Position numbers and translations under genes: made by a program. Shown one piece after another: positions 49,801-57,466 of a stretch of 64,000 nt of DNA; the first letter of the stretch is position 1, and each line of letters starts with the position of its first letter. The stretch lies in contig QCGH01000001.1 of NCBI GenBank assembly GCA_003280005.1, forward strand, positions 1 through 64,000, read 5' to 3'. The notes beneath the pieces are model-generated. The model was not told where the DNA came from and did not search any database. It saw only the letters and a list, made by a program, of their open reading frames with translations. The stretch comes from Pelagibacteraceae bacterium AG-365-D07 (GTDB lineage Bacteria > Pseudomonadota > Alphaproteobacteria > Pelagibacterales > Pelagibacteraceae).

Positions 49801-50250
49801 CTTTTTTTGACGCTCTCTATATTCTCTATCTCTTCTTCTTTTCTCTTCTAAAAGAAAATCATCCTTTAAGATTTTTTTATATCTATCTTTTTGCATTTTT
49901 CTTTTCTGATTAATTGACATTAAATCTCTGAGTCTTTTGGCTTTACTTCTATTTCTTAATTCTTGCTCGGAGATTATTTTTTTTTCAAATTTAGATATGC
50001 TTTCAGTTGTAGAATGTTTATATACCTTATGAAGTGGTTTTTTATTTCCAGAATAATAAAATTTTAATCCAGATCTTTCCGTTTCTGGCCTTGTTAATTT
50101 TTTTTTTTTGTTATTTTTTCCCTCACCTCTAAAATCTTTTTTTGTCCAATGTCGTGGCGAATTATCTATTATTTTTTGAATTTCTCCATTTGATCTAATT
50201 TTATGCTGATTTTTACCTTTCGGATTTGAATAATTATTTTCTTTCATCAT
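49786..50250 (-). CDS. Highly charged hypothetical protein
   Basis: A 154-residue protein with very high Lys, Arg and Glu content. The N-terminal half is low in hydrophobic residues and contains PRHWTKKDFRGEG; the C-terminal half (about 85-154) is a long charged helix, FLLEEKRRRDREYRERQKK, probably coiled coil. It overlaps the upstream gene by 17 bp, so the two are co-translated. No family is recognised; nucleic-acid or ribosome binding would fit the charge. Confidence 0.6.
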   Translation of the reverse strand: MMKENNYSNPKGKNQHKIRSNGEIQKIIDNSPRHWTKKDFRGEGKNNKKKKLTRPETERSGLKFYYSGNKKPLHKVYKHSTTESISKFEKKIISEQELRNRSKAKRLRDLMSINQKRKMQKDRYKKILKDDFLLEEKRRRDREYRERQKKLLGK

Positions 50251-50911
50251 TTATTAATTGAGTTGCCTTAGCAAAAATTAAAGATTTATCATCTTTTTCT
50301 AATATTTTGGTTAATCTTTTCTTGAGTTTAATTTTTCCTTCTTTTTTTGGATTTTGAGCTATATTTTTTGAAGTCTCTCTAAGTTTTTCAATGACAATAT
50401 TTTTTGCTTCTTTTATTGTTCTAAATTTTCTTGGACCTAATGAACCAATATTTAACCTTTTTTTATAATTATATGCGCTTACGGATGTAAATTTATTTCC
50501 TTTACTAGTTAAATAATCTTTCTCATTTAATAAATCTGCAAATTCTGAGTCAGTTAATTTGTCATTTAATAATCTCAATTCTTTAAATTTTTTGTCAGTC
50601 ATTCTATTGGGAAATAATTTTTTTATAGCGATATCGTATTTTTTTAACATGATAGATAAATTATCTTTACTATATGCCTGATCTTCCTGAATAATTTCCC
50701 CATCTTTCTCTACTTTAAGTTTAATAGTATATCTTCCAGATCCTGTTTTTCCATACTCGAATATATTTAATCCAGGGCAATCTTTAAGTTTTTTTTTAAT
50801 CTTTATTACTTCGGTAGAATTAATTGTTTCATGTTGAGGTGGTGTCCCAAGAGGTTTGTGTGTTTTAAAAGAACCATATTGATTTTTACTTTTAAATCTA
50901 GGCTTATCCAT
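50234..50911 (-). CDS. Hypothetical protein with recombinase-type HTH-like segment
   Basis: Taking the ATG complementary to 50909-50911 gives 225 residues; an upstream ATG would add 35 residues of unlikely sequence. The middle has RYTIKLKVEKDGEIIQEDQAY, a small beta region. Around residues 125-160, DSEFADLLNEKDYLTSKGNKFT followed by a basic helix resembles the ADxLNxxGxxTxxGxxF segment of serine recombinases, but no catalytic domain is present. The C-terminus is basic and helical. It may bind DNA; the resemblance is by eye. Confidence 0.55.
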   Translation of the reverse strand: MDKPRFKSKNQYGSFKTHKPLGTPPQHETINSTEVIKIKKKLKDCPGLNIFEYGKTGSGRYTIKLKVEKDGEIIQEDQAYSKDNLSIMLKKYDIAIKKLFPNRMTDKKFKELRLLNDKLTDSEFADLLNEKDYLTSKGNKFTSVSAYNYKKRLNIGSLGPRKFRTIKEAKNIVIEKLRETSKNIAQNPKKEGKIKLKKRLTKILEKDDKSLIFAKATQLINDERK

Positions 50912-51151
50912 TTTAAATTTTAACCTATTACTAAAATGAAGTCGAGAATTTCTAAAATATAGGAGAAAGATGCTTTCGTACTCGCTAAACTCAAATAAAA
51001 ACCATCTTAGGTACAACCTTTATAATCACAGTCGATTCTTCTTTAGTATAAATGTTTATCTTTAATAAACTAGGTTCTTCTCAAGCCTGAAAAAAGAAAA
51101 AGAAATTTGAATACTATTGATTAATTAACTTTAGTTAAATATTAAGTAATT

Positions 51152-51838
51152 ATGAAATGGAATAAAAAATATAATTATCCAAAATCATTCAGAAGTATAA
51201 TTAATGGCATGAGGTATTATTCCATTGATAATGAAAAACTTCCAAGTTGTACTGAAATTTTAGAGTTTACTAAACCCGAAAAAGATAAAGAAGCTTTACG
51301 TAGATGGCAAGCAGATGTTGGCAAAGAGGAGAGTCAGAGAATATCAAATGAAGCAACTTCACGTGGCTCAGCTATGCACAAAATATTAGAAAATTTTTTA
51401 ACAAATCGTTTAAATGGAGATTTATTGGAAAAAGATGATTTAGCTGAAAAAATGGCTAATGAAATAATTGAACATGGAATTAAAGAAAAATTTACAGAGA
51501 TATATGGTGTGGAAGCAACTCTCTGGTATCCACAAAAATTTTCAGGAACTTGTGATGCTGTAGGTATTTATTCAGGAGCAGAAGCTATTTTGGATTTCAA
51601 GAATAGTCGATCCCCCAAAAAAAAAGAGTGGATAACTTCATATCTACTCCAGGTGGCCCTATATTCCCTTGCTCATAATAAAGTTTTTAACTCAAATATT
51701 ACTAAAGGTGTAATTTTGATGTGTTCAACAGATTTGACCTTTCAAAAATTTGAAGTGGAAGGACAAGAGTTTATAAAACTACAGGAAGATGCTATGAAAA
51801 GGGTAGACCTTTTCTATGAGATGGTTTCTAAGAGATAG
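51152..51838 (+). CDS. PD-(D/E)XK exonuclease, MGME1/RecB-like
   Basis: A 228-residue nuclease. RGSAMHKILENFL supplies the motif I His, SGTCDAVG the Asp, AILDFKNSRSP the Asp-x-Lys, and WITSYLLQVALYSLAHN the Gln-x-x-x-Tyr motif, in the order of the RecB-like/Cas4/MGME1 fold. Single-stranded DNA end trimming is the usual activity. No iron-sulfur cysteines of Cas4 are present and no CRISPR genes are near. It stands alone on this strand, converging with the small gene of the left operon by 11 bp. Confidence 0.83.
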   Translation: MKWNKKYNYPKSFRSIINGMRYYSIDNEKLPSCTEILEFTKPEKDKEALRRWQADVGKEESQRISNEATSRGSAMHKILENFLTNRLNGDLLEKDDLAEKMANEIIEHGIKEKFTEIYGVEATLWYPQKFSGTCDAVGIYSGAEAILDFKNSRSPKKKEWITSYLLQVALYSLAHNKVFNSNITKGVILMCSTDLTFQKFEVEGQEFIKLQEDAMKRVDLFYEMVSKR

Positions 51839-52019
51839 TTTTTTCTTTTACAATGTTTCCTAAGTCTTCGGTATGTCTAATATTGGGATTATTATTAGAT
51901 GAATATATTTTAAGCTCATTATTATTTGTTTTAATCAAAACTAAATATTTAGCTCCTGGTTTCTCCATTTTCTGTTCTTGGATTTCTATTTCTATTTTTT
52001 TTGAATTAATTATCGTCAT
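51828..52019 (-). CDS. Small protein at the end of the exonuclease operon
   Basis: A 63-residue protein, MTIINSKKIEIEIQEQKMEK at the start. It has strand-like segments (KYLVLIKTNNNELKIYSS) and no membrane span. Its ATG overlaps the exonuclease stop as ATGA, which supports real translation as the third gene of the leftward operon. No family is recognised. Confidence 0.6.
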   Translation of the reverse strand: MTIINSKKIEIEIQEQKMEKPGAKYLVLIKTNNNELKIYSSNNNPNIRHTEDLGNIVKEKTIS

Positions 52020-53479
52020 AGATATTTTTCATGGTCCTCAGACATTTTTTCTAAATGACTATTAATTAATTCAACTTTTTTTAATTTTTCTTTGTCATGT
52101 TTTTCTTGAACTCTGATTTCGTCAATTCTTAAAAATTGAGAAGGTATCGTAGGATAACTTTCATTATTAGTTGAAAGTAGTCTTTGACTTATACCTTTTC
52201 TAATTCTTTTATAGTCTTTATCAGCAAAAGCTTCTTTACCATATTCATCAATCAAAATTAATTCAGATAGATGTTTTAAATCTTCATCACCATCGAAGTT
52301 TTGAGCAATTCTTTGTTTTTCTTCCATTTTATTTGCTATGACAAAGTCATTCATATATCTTTGAGTGTCTTTTGAAGGTTTTAAAGCAAATATTTTTTCC
52401 TCAGGTTTTAGTTTTGTTTGATCTAAACTTTTTTCTTCAAATTTATCTTTTAATATTACATTTATCTTTGTTGCAATCTCAGATCTATTTTTAATTATAT
52501 AGTCAGCTCTTTTTTCAAGTTCATCTTTACCAATAGCTGAATATTCATCTTGTATACTTTGTACCCATTTTTCTTCAGGTTTTAAAATTAAAGGAAGTCT
52601 ATTTGATTTTATAGTTCTCATTTTTACCGGTGTTGCAAAAAGAAGTTTTGATAATTCTTGATTACTCTTACCTTCAAATATATCTTTCGGATCATGCTTT
52701 AGATCAAAAGCAAGTATATATCCAGCATAGAAACTATGTTCAGTTAAAAAACAACATGCAAACTGTCTTGTTTTAGAGAAAAAGGTTTCAGTTGTATAAA
52801 AATATTTTAGATTTTTTATGTAAGGTAAAACATCTTTTTTGTTAATAAATTGTAAATTTTTATTAAAAAGTTCACTATCATTTTTTTTTAAATACTCAGT
52901 TAAATTTTTTAAACCAAGTGTATCATCCTTGGCTGTGTGGCTATCTTTAATAGGAAAACCATTCATCGCACATAAAGAAGCTAGTTTAAAAATTTTATGA
53001 TTTTTTTTATTGATGTCAGTCTTTAATATATTTGGATTATAATATTCCATGTTCCTTGCAAGAGGAAGCGTATCCATTTGGCAAGCATTTGTAGAGAATA
53101 ACCATGGGAAGCTATATAAATTTGAAAACCATGTATGAGAAGTTAATAGGAAGTCAAAATTAAACCCTGCATAAGCATTAAATTTAACGTGACCTTTGTT
53201 TTTCCATTTTGTAAATGTTTCACTGAGTTTTTTTGCAATACCGTGATTACTATAAGTATGTTTTTCTTTGTCATAAATATCATATGGATTTAAGCCATTT
53301 ACTAATAAGGCATCACACTCATATGATCTAGAAATTCTAGGTCGAGCAAATAAATCAATACTATCAACAATTTTTAAATCTTTATCTCTTACAAGTATTG
53401 CGGAATAAGAGAGCAAATCTGCGTTTATATGTGATCCTGATGTTGTTTCAGCATCTAAGTAACAAGTAAATTGTTCCAT
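52016..53479 (-). CDS. sbcB: Exodeoxyribonuclease I family (DEDDh) exonuclease
   Basis: A 487-residue protein of ExoI length. CYLDAETTS carries the Asp-x-Glu of ExoI; GLNPYDI resembles the ITGITPQ segment; FNAYAGFNFDFLLTSHTWF has the third Asp; SHTAKDDTLGLKNL has the His and final Asp. The C-terminal half would be the SH3-like and helical domains that make ExoI processive on 3' single-stranded ends. It overlaps the regulator-like gene upstream by one base. Distance from E. coli SbcB is large, so substrate details are uncertain. Confidence 0.83.
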   Translation of the reverse strand: MEQFTCYLDAETTSGSHINADLLSYSAILVRDKDLKIVDSIDLFARPRISRSYECDALLVNGLNPYDIYDKEKHTYSNHGIAKKLSETFTKWKNKGHVKFNAYAGFNFDFLLTSHTWFSNLYSFPWLFSTNACQMDTLPLARNMEYYNPNILKTDINKKNHKIFKLASLCAMNGFPIKDSHTAKDDTLGLKNLTEYLKKNDSELFNKNLQFINKKDVLPYIKNLKYFYTTETFFSKTRQFACCFLTEHSFYAGYILAFDLKHDPKDIFEGKSNQELSKLLFATPVKMRTIKSNRLPLILKPEEKWVQSIQDEYSAIGKDELEKRADYIIKNRSEIATKINVILKDKFEEKSLDQTKLKPEEKIFALKPSKDTQRYMNDFVIANKMEEKQRIAQNFDGDEDLKHLSELILIDEYGKEAFADKDYKRIRKGISQRLLSTNNESYPTIPSQFLRIDEIRVQEKHDKEKLKKVELINSHLEKMSEDHEKYL

Positions 53480-54963
53480 TAAGCTATCTCCTTTTTATTT
53501 TGGTCAAAAAATAAATCAAATTCAGGTATTTCTTTTTCATCGAACAAGTCATTTTTATCCATTGATTCATAAAAATTATTTTTTGTTCTTAAATCATTAT
53601 TTTCGAGAAGTTCATTTGCAAAACTAGATTTCCATTTTACCTTTCCAACAATAGTTAAGGCGTCGATGTTAACAGTTATTGGTCGATATTTTTGATTATC
53701 ACTAATAATACTTACCATAACTTTTTGATTTTTATCTTTTTGAACTTTTTTACCAAAATAGAAATCTTCTTGTGATTCTTCTAGATTAATTATTGGTTTT
53801 AACTTCTCAACAAGCAAAGGATTTCCAATACCATATTTTTGGACTAATTCATCAACCTGAAATAAACTAACTTTATCTATACCTTTTGCAAAAACTTTAT
53901 TGATATCTTTTTCAGCCTCCTCTTGCACAAACTCAGGTATTTCATAGTCTCCTTGGTATGTATAATTAAATTGCAATCTTCTTACTGCAAATTTTTCTCC
54001 GAGTTTGTTTTTTTTTGAAAAATCTGGAATTGTAATTGCATAAACACCATCTTTAAATCGATAAGAGCTGTTCTTAGGTGATTTATTATCTTTTAAAGAT
54101 CGATAACTTGGATGTTCATGTATCAATACTTTGTCATTTACCTCAAAACTACCTTTCATATTTTCGTCATCTATAACCAACATAAATAAATTATTTATGT
54201 CAGATATCTTCAGTTCATCTCTTAAAAAACTTTTTGAAAACAACATATCTTCATAATTACTAGAGCCGATTAATGTTGGGGTTACAACTTTTATTTTTTT
54301 ATAATCATCAGGAGCAAGAAATTCTTTCATAAAAATTTTTCGTAGACGTTCTATAATTGGATAGAAGTTTTTTAAATTTTGTATTAACTTTTCATATTGT
54401 TTAAATTTTTTTGTTGGAAGTTCATTCTGTAAGTTTTCTTGATCTGACTCTTCTATATAATTATATGCATCTGAAAAGGAAATTCTTAGATAGTTTTCAA
54501 CATAATTTTCATTATAATTATTATTTTGATCCATGTTACCTAATCTAATTAAATTTAGAGCGTGCAATTCAAGAGCTGGTATTATAAGTTTATTTTTTAT
54601 ATCTTGATTTCTGCAATTAGAAATAATTTCATAAAAATTTTTACTTTGGTCATACCAAAGTCTATCTTTATTTTTTTTAACATATTCTAAGGATTTTTTC
54701 TTATTTCTTACTTTTTTTAAGTTTTTTAAATATAGAGATGAAAAAGCTGCATTAAGAAACAAGTATGAAAATTCACGAGGAAATTGCTCTTCTTTGTACC
54801 TATAAACGTAATGATCAAAAGAGGATCCCCGATTATAAACCATCAAATTACTGCAGTTAGACCTGCTCATGCCGCACTCTTTAAGAATTTTTTCTAGTAA
54901 TTCACGGTTTTTAGTTTTTTCACTAATTGAACGTATAACTTTGTTTAATTTATTTAAATCCAT
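53479..54963 (-). CDS. S24/LexA-fold-like protein without catalytic dyad
   Basis: A 494-residue protein and first gene of the leftward operon. Residues about 1-215 are helical and unrecognised. Residues about 258-332 resemble the S24 peptidase/phage-repressor C-terminal domain: a DDENM...NDKVLI segment where G-D-S-M and G-D are expected, DGVYAITI, and FAVRRLQF for the usual VKRL. A late DALTIVGKVKW fits the family's closing strand. The Ser position is Asn268 and the Lys position Arg328 or Arg329, so self-cleavage is not expected. A repressor or structural homologue is inferred. An operator-like palindrome lies just upstream. Confidence 0.6.
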   Translation of the reverse strand: MDLNKLNKVIRSISEKTKNRELLEKILKECGMSRSNCSNLMVYNRGSSFDHYVYRYKEEQFPREFSYLFLNAAFSSLYLKNLKKVRNKKKSLEYVKKNKDRLWYDQSKNFYEIISNCRNQDIKNKLIIPALELHALNLIRLGNMDQNNNYNENYVENYLRISFSDAYNYIEESDQENLQNELPTKKFKQYEKLIQNLKNFYPIIERLRKIFMKEFLAPDDYKKIKVVTPTLIGSSNYEDMLFSKSFLRDELKISDINNLFMLVIDDENMKGSFEVNDKVLIHEHPSYRSLKDNKSPKNSSYRFKDGVYAITIPDFSKKNKLGEKFAVRRLQFNYTYQGDYEIPEFVQEEAEKDINKVFAKGIDKVSLFQVDELVQKYGIGNPLLVEKLKPIINLEESQEDFYFGKKVQKDKNQKVMVSIISDNQKYRPITVNIDALTIVGKVKWKSSFANELLENNDLRTKNNFYESMDKNDLFDEKEIPEFDLFFDQNKKEIA

Positions 54964-54977
54964 GATTCTTTATATAT

Positions 54978-54991
54978 ACTGTTTATACAGT
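54978..54991. promoter_or_regulatory. 14-bp palindromic operator candidate
   Basis: ACTGTTTATACAGT reads ACTGT, four bases, ACAGT, with perfect arms. It overlaps the -10 box of the leftward promoter, so a bound protein would block that transcript. The sequence ACAG(C)GTGTAAAAA recurs at the rightward promoter (from 55027), suggesting one regulator acts on both. The obvious candidate is the S24-like protein encoded next to it. It is not the alphaproteobacterial LexA box. Confidence 0.55.
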
Positions 54992-55009
54992 GTAAAAAAA
55001 AAATGTCAA
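54982..55009 (-). promoter_or_regulatory. Leftward sigma70 promoter
   Basis: On the minus strand, TTGACA (complement of 55004-55009), a 16-bp spacer containing ten consecutive T, then TATAAA (complement of 54982-54987). It would start transcription about 13 bases before the S24-like gene. Both boxes are at or near consensus, which is unusual in this genome. Confidence 0.6.
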
Positions 55010-55023
55010 ATCAAAAATAACTG

Positions 55024-55052
55024 TTGACAGCGTGTAAAAATGACTATATTAT
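55024..55052 (+). promoter_or_regulatory. Rightward sigma70 promoter
   Basis: TTGACA at 55024-55029, an exact 17-bp spacer, and TATTAT at 55047-55052. The -35 box is inside CTGTTGACAG, a second ACAG-containing site. Transcription would begin near 55059, practically on the ATG at 55060. Its strength suggests that repression is needed to keep the operon off. Confidence 0.65.
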
Positions 55053-55351
55053 TAGTATTATGATAAATAAAATAATTAGTTTGCTGAATAAGAGGGAGAT
55101 CCTTTCTTCTCTACTTTCTGTCAAAACTCCTTCTGGAAAAAAAACTAATTGTTTACCTTTCATAAGCGCTCTCAAAAAGGGGGACGAAGTAATGTCTGGG
55201 TTATTATCCTTTCTCGCTAGTCTTAACCAGGCAATACAGCTGATAATCTTTGAAGTTATCTTTCCTTTTAAGAAAATCAGAGTTCCCCTTAGAAGGGAAT
55301 ATCATGCAATAAATCATAACTTTAATAAAAAAATAAATATAGGAGGTCAAA
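55053..55351 (+). other. Atypical leader segment before the WGR gene
   Basis: About 300 bases between the rightward promoter and the WGR gene. Base usage is less AT-extreme than the surroundings, with runs such as AGGGAGATCC, CTCAAAAAGGGGGACG and a hairpin TTCCC/GGGAA near 55285-55301. It could be an untranslated regulatory leader or structured RNA, or contain the weak reading frame listed separately. Confidence 0.4.
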
Positions 55352-55368
55352 ATGAAAAAATATTTTGA
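55060..55368 (+). CDS. Doubtful 102-residue frame in the leader
   Basis: From ATG 55060 the frame MINKIISLLNKREILSSLLS runs 102 codons and ends 17 bases inside the WGR gene. It uses codons rare in this genome (CTC, CTT, GGG, CCC, AGG) and shows no recognisable motif; residues about 44-66 are hydrophobic. If translated, the mRNA would be nearly leaderless. It may equally be a chance frame in a non-coding leader. Confidence 0.3.
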   Translation: MINKIISLLNKREILSSLLSVKTPSGKKTNCLPFISALKKGDEVMSGLLSFLASLNQAIQLIIFEVIFPFKKIRVPLRREYHAINHNFNKKINIGGQNEKIF

Positions 55369-55561
55369 ATTTAAAAACGAAGTTTCAAATAAATTCTGGG
55401 AAATATCACAAAAAGGTATTTTAGTAAAAGTTGTTTTTGGAAGAATTGGAATTCAAAATCCACAGGAACAAATCAAAGAATTTTTAAATGAGCAGGAGGC
55501 AAAAAAATTTGCTGATAAGAAAATAAGAGAAAAAATCAACAAAGGATACATTCAACATTAG
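55352..55561 (+). CDS. Stand-alone WGR-domain protein
   Basis: A 69-residue protein. FEFKNEVSNKFWEISQKGILVKVVFGRIGIQNPQEQIKEF is the WGR pattern (here FGRIG replaces WGRxG), and the helix EQEAKKFADKKIREKINKGY closes the domain. WGR domains bind DNA ends or nucleic acids in PARP1-type enzymes and in bacterial proteins such as MolR. Here the domain is the whole protein. AGGAGG five bases before the ATG is a strong ribosome binding site. Confidence 0.82.
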   Translation: MKKYFEFKNEVSNKFWEISQKGILVKVVFGRIGIQNPQEQIKEFLNEQEAKKFADKKIREKINKGYIQH

Positions 55562-55562
55562 T

Positions 55563-55868
55563 ATGCAAAGTAAATATAGAAATATTTTAAAAGAAAGATT
55601 GGTTTTTTATAAAATTTGGAAAAATGATTGGGATTTATATTTCTTTCATAAATCAATATCTGAAAAAGCTAAAAAAAAATATTACTCAGAGAGAAAATTT
55701 TTAAAATTATTGCTTTTTATTTATTTTCTACCTTTGAAAATATTTAAATATATAGAAGATTCTAGAGATGCTCATATTTATAATAAAGGAGTAACTTTAA
55801 TGAAAGTAATTCAAGATGAATTAGATGAAACAAAAAAAATAAACCAATCAAGGGAGGAAAATGAATAA
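55563..55868 (+). CDS. Hypothetical protein with one hydrophobic segment
   Basis: A 101-residue protein. A basic first half contains FHKSISEKAKKKYYSERKF, followed by a hydrophobic stretch (LLLFIYFLPLKIF, about residues 48-60) too short or borderline for a full membrane span, then an acidic helical tail. It starts one base after the WGR stop and overlaps the ATPase-protease start by 8 bp. No family is recognised. Confidence 0.6.
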   Translation: MQSKYRNILKERLVFYKIWKNDWDLYFFHKSISEKAKKKYYSERKFLKLLLFIYFLPLKIFKYIEDSRDAHIYNKGVTLMKVIQDELDETKKINQSREENE

Positions 55869-57450
55869 TATTTCAAAATTAAAAGATTTGCTTTTAGAGC
55901 TAAAAGAAGTCAGTCAAGCAGAATACATAAAAAGTGTAGAGAGTGCAGTTACCACCGCCTGGGGTGAAGAAGTTTGGGATCACGATAAATTAAGTAGAGA
56001 TTGTCTACAAAATATGGTTGATGGTTGTGTGGAAGCTAACATTGGGATAGATAAAATTAAAATCAAAACAGAAGATGACCAAATCAAAGTACACGCACCA
56101 AATGAGTACTCATTAGAGAGACTATATTATATAGGTTCCACTAAATCAGAAAAATCCTACAGACAAATTGGTGCTCATGGTGAAGGAATTAAGAAATGTT
56201 TTTCAGATTTAGCAAGAATAGGAATTTTCAATCCTATCTTGTTATCTGGTGATAAAGCTTTAATTATTACTGTTGGTAAAGAGGTGCCAGAAACAGAATT
56301 AAGACCATTAGTTTATAATTATTTTAAAATTAATAAAATTGATGGGAATTATTTAATTATAAATACAATTGATAAAAAGTTAAAAAAAAGTTTTCAATTT
56401 GGTTTGAGAAACTTTTTTTATTCAAAGAATCCAGTCATAGGTGAGGTTCTTCATTCGTATAACGATATTACAATTTATAAATCTACAGAAAAAAATGGAT
56501 ATGGATTTTACAAGGGTTTAAAAAGAGTTGATATTAAAGGAATACCCGTTGTTATCTCAATTGATAAGGCTTATAGCGCTTTAGAGAAGAAAACAAAGAT
56601 AGATCGTGACCGACAAGCATTCGATACAAAGTTACAAAGTACATTTTTTTCAATATTCGCAAGATCTGGTTTTTATTATAACGATCTACCCGGAAATGTT
56701 GCCATTAGATATATTTTAGAAAATTCTAAAGATATATGGTCTACTGGACATTTATTGTTAAGTGCAATTGCATCATATTCATATGGAAGATTAAAAGATG
56801 ATAAGTATTTAAAAGAACTATTTAAAGAAGGTTTTTATGCTGAGTCGAGGTGGACTTGGAGTAGAGAGATTTCCTATAATGATTGGTTTTCTACTAAAGT
56901 TCAAAACTGGATAAGACAAAAAACAAATAAAGAAAAAAAGAATAAAAAGCTACTGCCAGCATATTTTACAAATTTTGGTGTTGAATCTGCTCTAGATAAA
57001 TTCATAAAAAATAAGAAAGCGGCTGAAAAAAGAATTAAAAATAAAAAAACAATGGAATTAACTACAAGAGAAAAGAAAGCTATTAATTTTTGTTTTGATG
57101 CCGCAAAGAGTATTAGTCCAAGTTTTTCAAAATTATTTTCAGGGGATGAATATGATGATCCTTTGTACGAGGTAAAATTTAGAACTATAACTTGTAAAGA
57201 TATTTTAGGAGAATTAAAAAATTCGTCAGATCATAATTCAAAATTGATTTATTTACACAAAACTTTATTTAACGAATCATTTGGCAAGATGATGTCTGTA
57301 TTTTTACATGAACTATCACATACCTTAGGTCATGATGATGGATCAAGAGAGTTTAGTGACTCACTTACTGTATTAATACAAAAGTGCATTGATAATAATA
57401 AGAGTGTTCAAAAATATTCTAAACAATGGTCGCATTTAATAAAAAACTAA
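55861..57450 (+). CDS. GHKL-type ATPase with C-terminal zincin motif
   Basis: A 529-residue protein. Residues about 44-115 read as a GHKL ATPase: RDCLQNMVDGC as the N box (Asn51, Asp54) and IGSTKSEKSYRQIGAHGEGIKK as the ATP lid (GxxGxG at 104-109). The DxGxG box between them is not obvious, which weakens ATPase prediction. The far C-terminus has HELSHTLGHDD (His483, Glu484, His487, Gly490, Asp493), a HExxHxxGxxD metzincin-type zinc site. The middle is unassigned. GAGGAAA precedes the ATG. A nucleotide-gated protease is inferred. Confidence 0.7.
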   Translation: MNNISKLKDLLLELKEVSQAEYIKSVESAVTTAWGEEVWDHDKLSRDCLQNMVDGCVEANIGIDKIKIKTEDDQIKVHAPNEYSLERLYYIGSTKSEKSYRQIGAHGEGIKKCFSDLARIGIFNPILLSGDKALIITVGKEVPETELRPLVYNYFKINKIDGNYLIINTIDKKLKKSFQFGLRNFFYSKNPVIGEVLHSYNDITIYKSTEKNGYGFYKGLKRVDIKGIPVVISIDKAYSALEKKTKIDRDRQAFDTKLQSTFFSIFARSGFYYNDLPGNVAIRYILENSKDIWSTGHLLLSAIASYSYGRLKDDKYLKELFKEGFYAESRWTWSREISYNDWFSTKVQNWIRQKTNKEKKNKKLLPAYFTNFGVESALDKFIKNKKAAEKRIKNKKTMELTTREKKAINFCFDAAKSISPSFSKLFSGDEYDDPLYEVKFRTITCKDILGELKNSSDHNSKLIYLHKTLFNESFGKMMSVFLHELSHTLGHDDGSREFSDSLTVLIQKCIDNNKSVQKYSKQWSHLIKN

Positions 57451-57466
57451 CTTATAAAGGAGAAAT

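Noticed and set aside
50912-51016. Upstream extension of the recombinase-like HTH protein
   Set aside because: An in-frame ATG exists 35 codons earlier, but those residues (FLFEFSEYESIFLLYF) look like non-coding DNA in translation and the spacer should hold the promoter.
51152-51838. Cas4 and a CRISPR locus
   Set aside because: The nuclease lacks the Cas4 iron-sulfur cysteines, and no repeat-spacer array or other cas gene is present in the window.
54978-54991. LexA/SOS box
   Set aside because: The arms CTGT and ACAG are separated by four bases, not eight as in E. coli boxes, and the alphaproteobacterial box is GTTC-N7-GTTC. It is reported as an operator for an unknown regulator.
55140-55190. 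Minus-strand mini-frame in the island leader (FFPEGVLTESREER)
   Set aside because: It is short, has no ribosome binding site and opposes the strong promoter. No further support was found.
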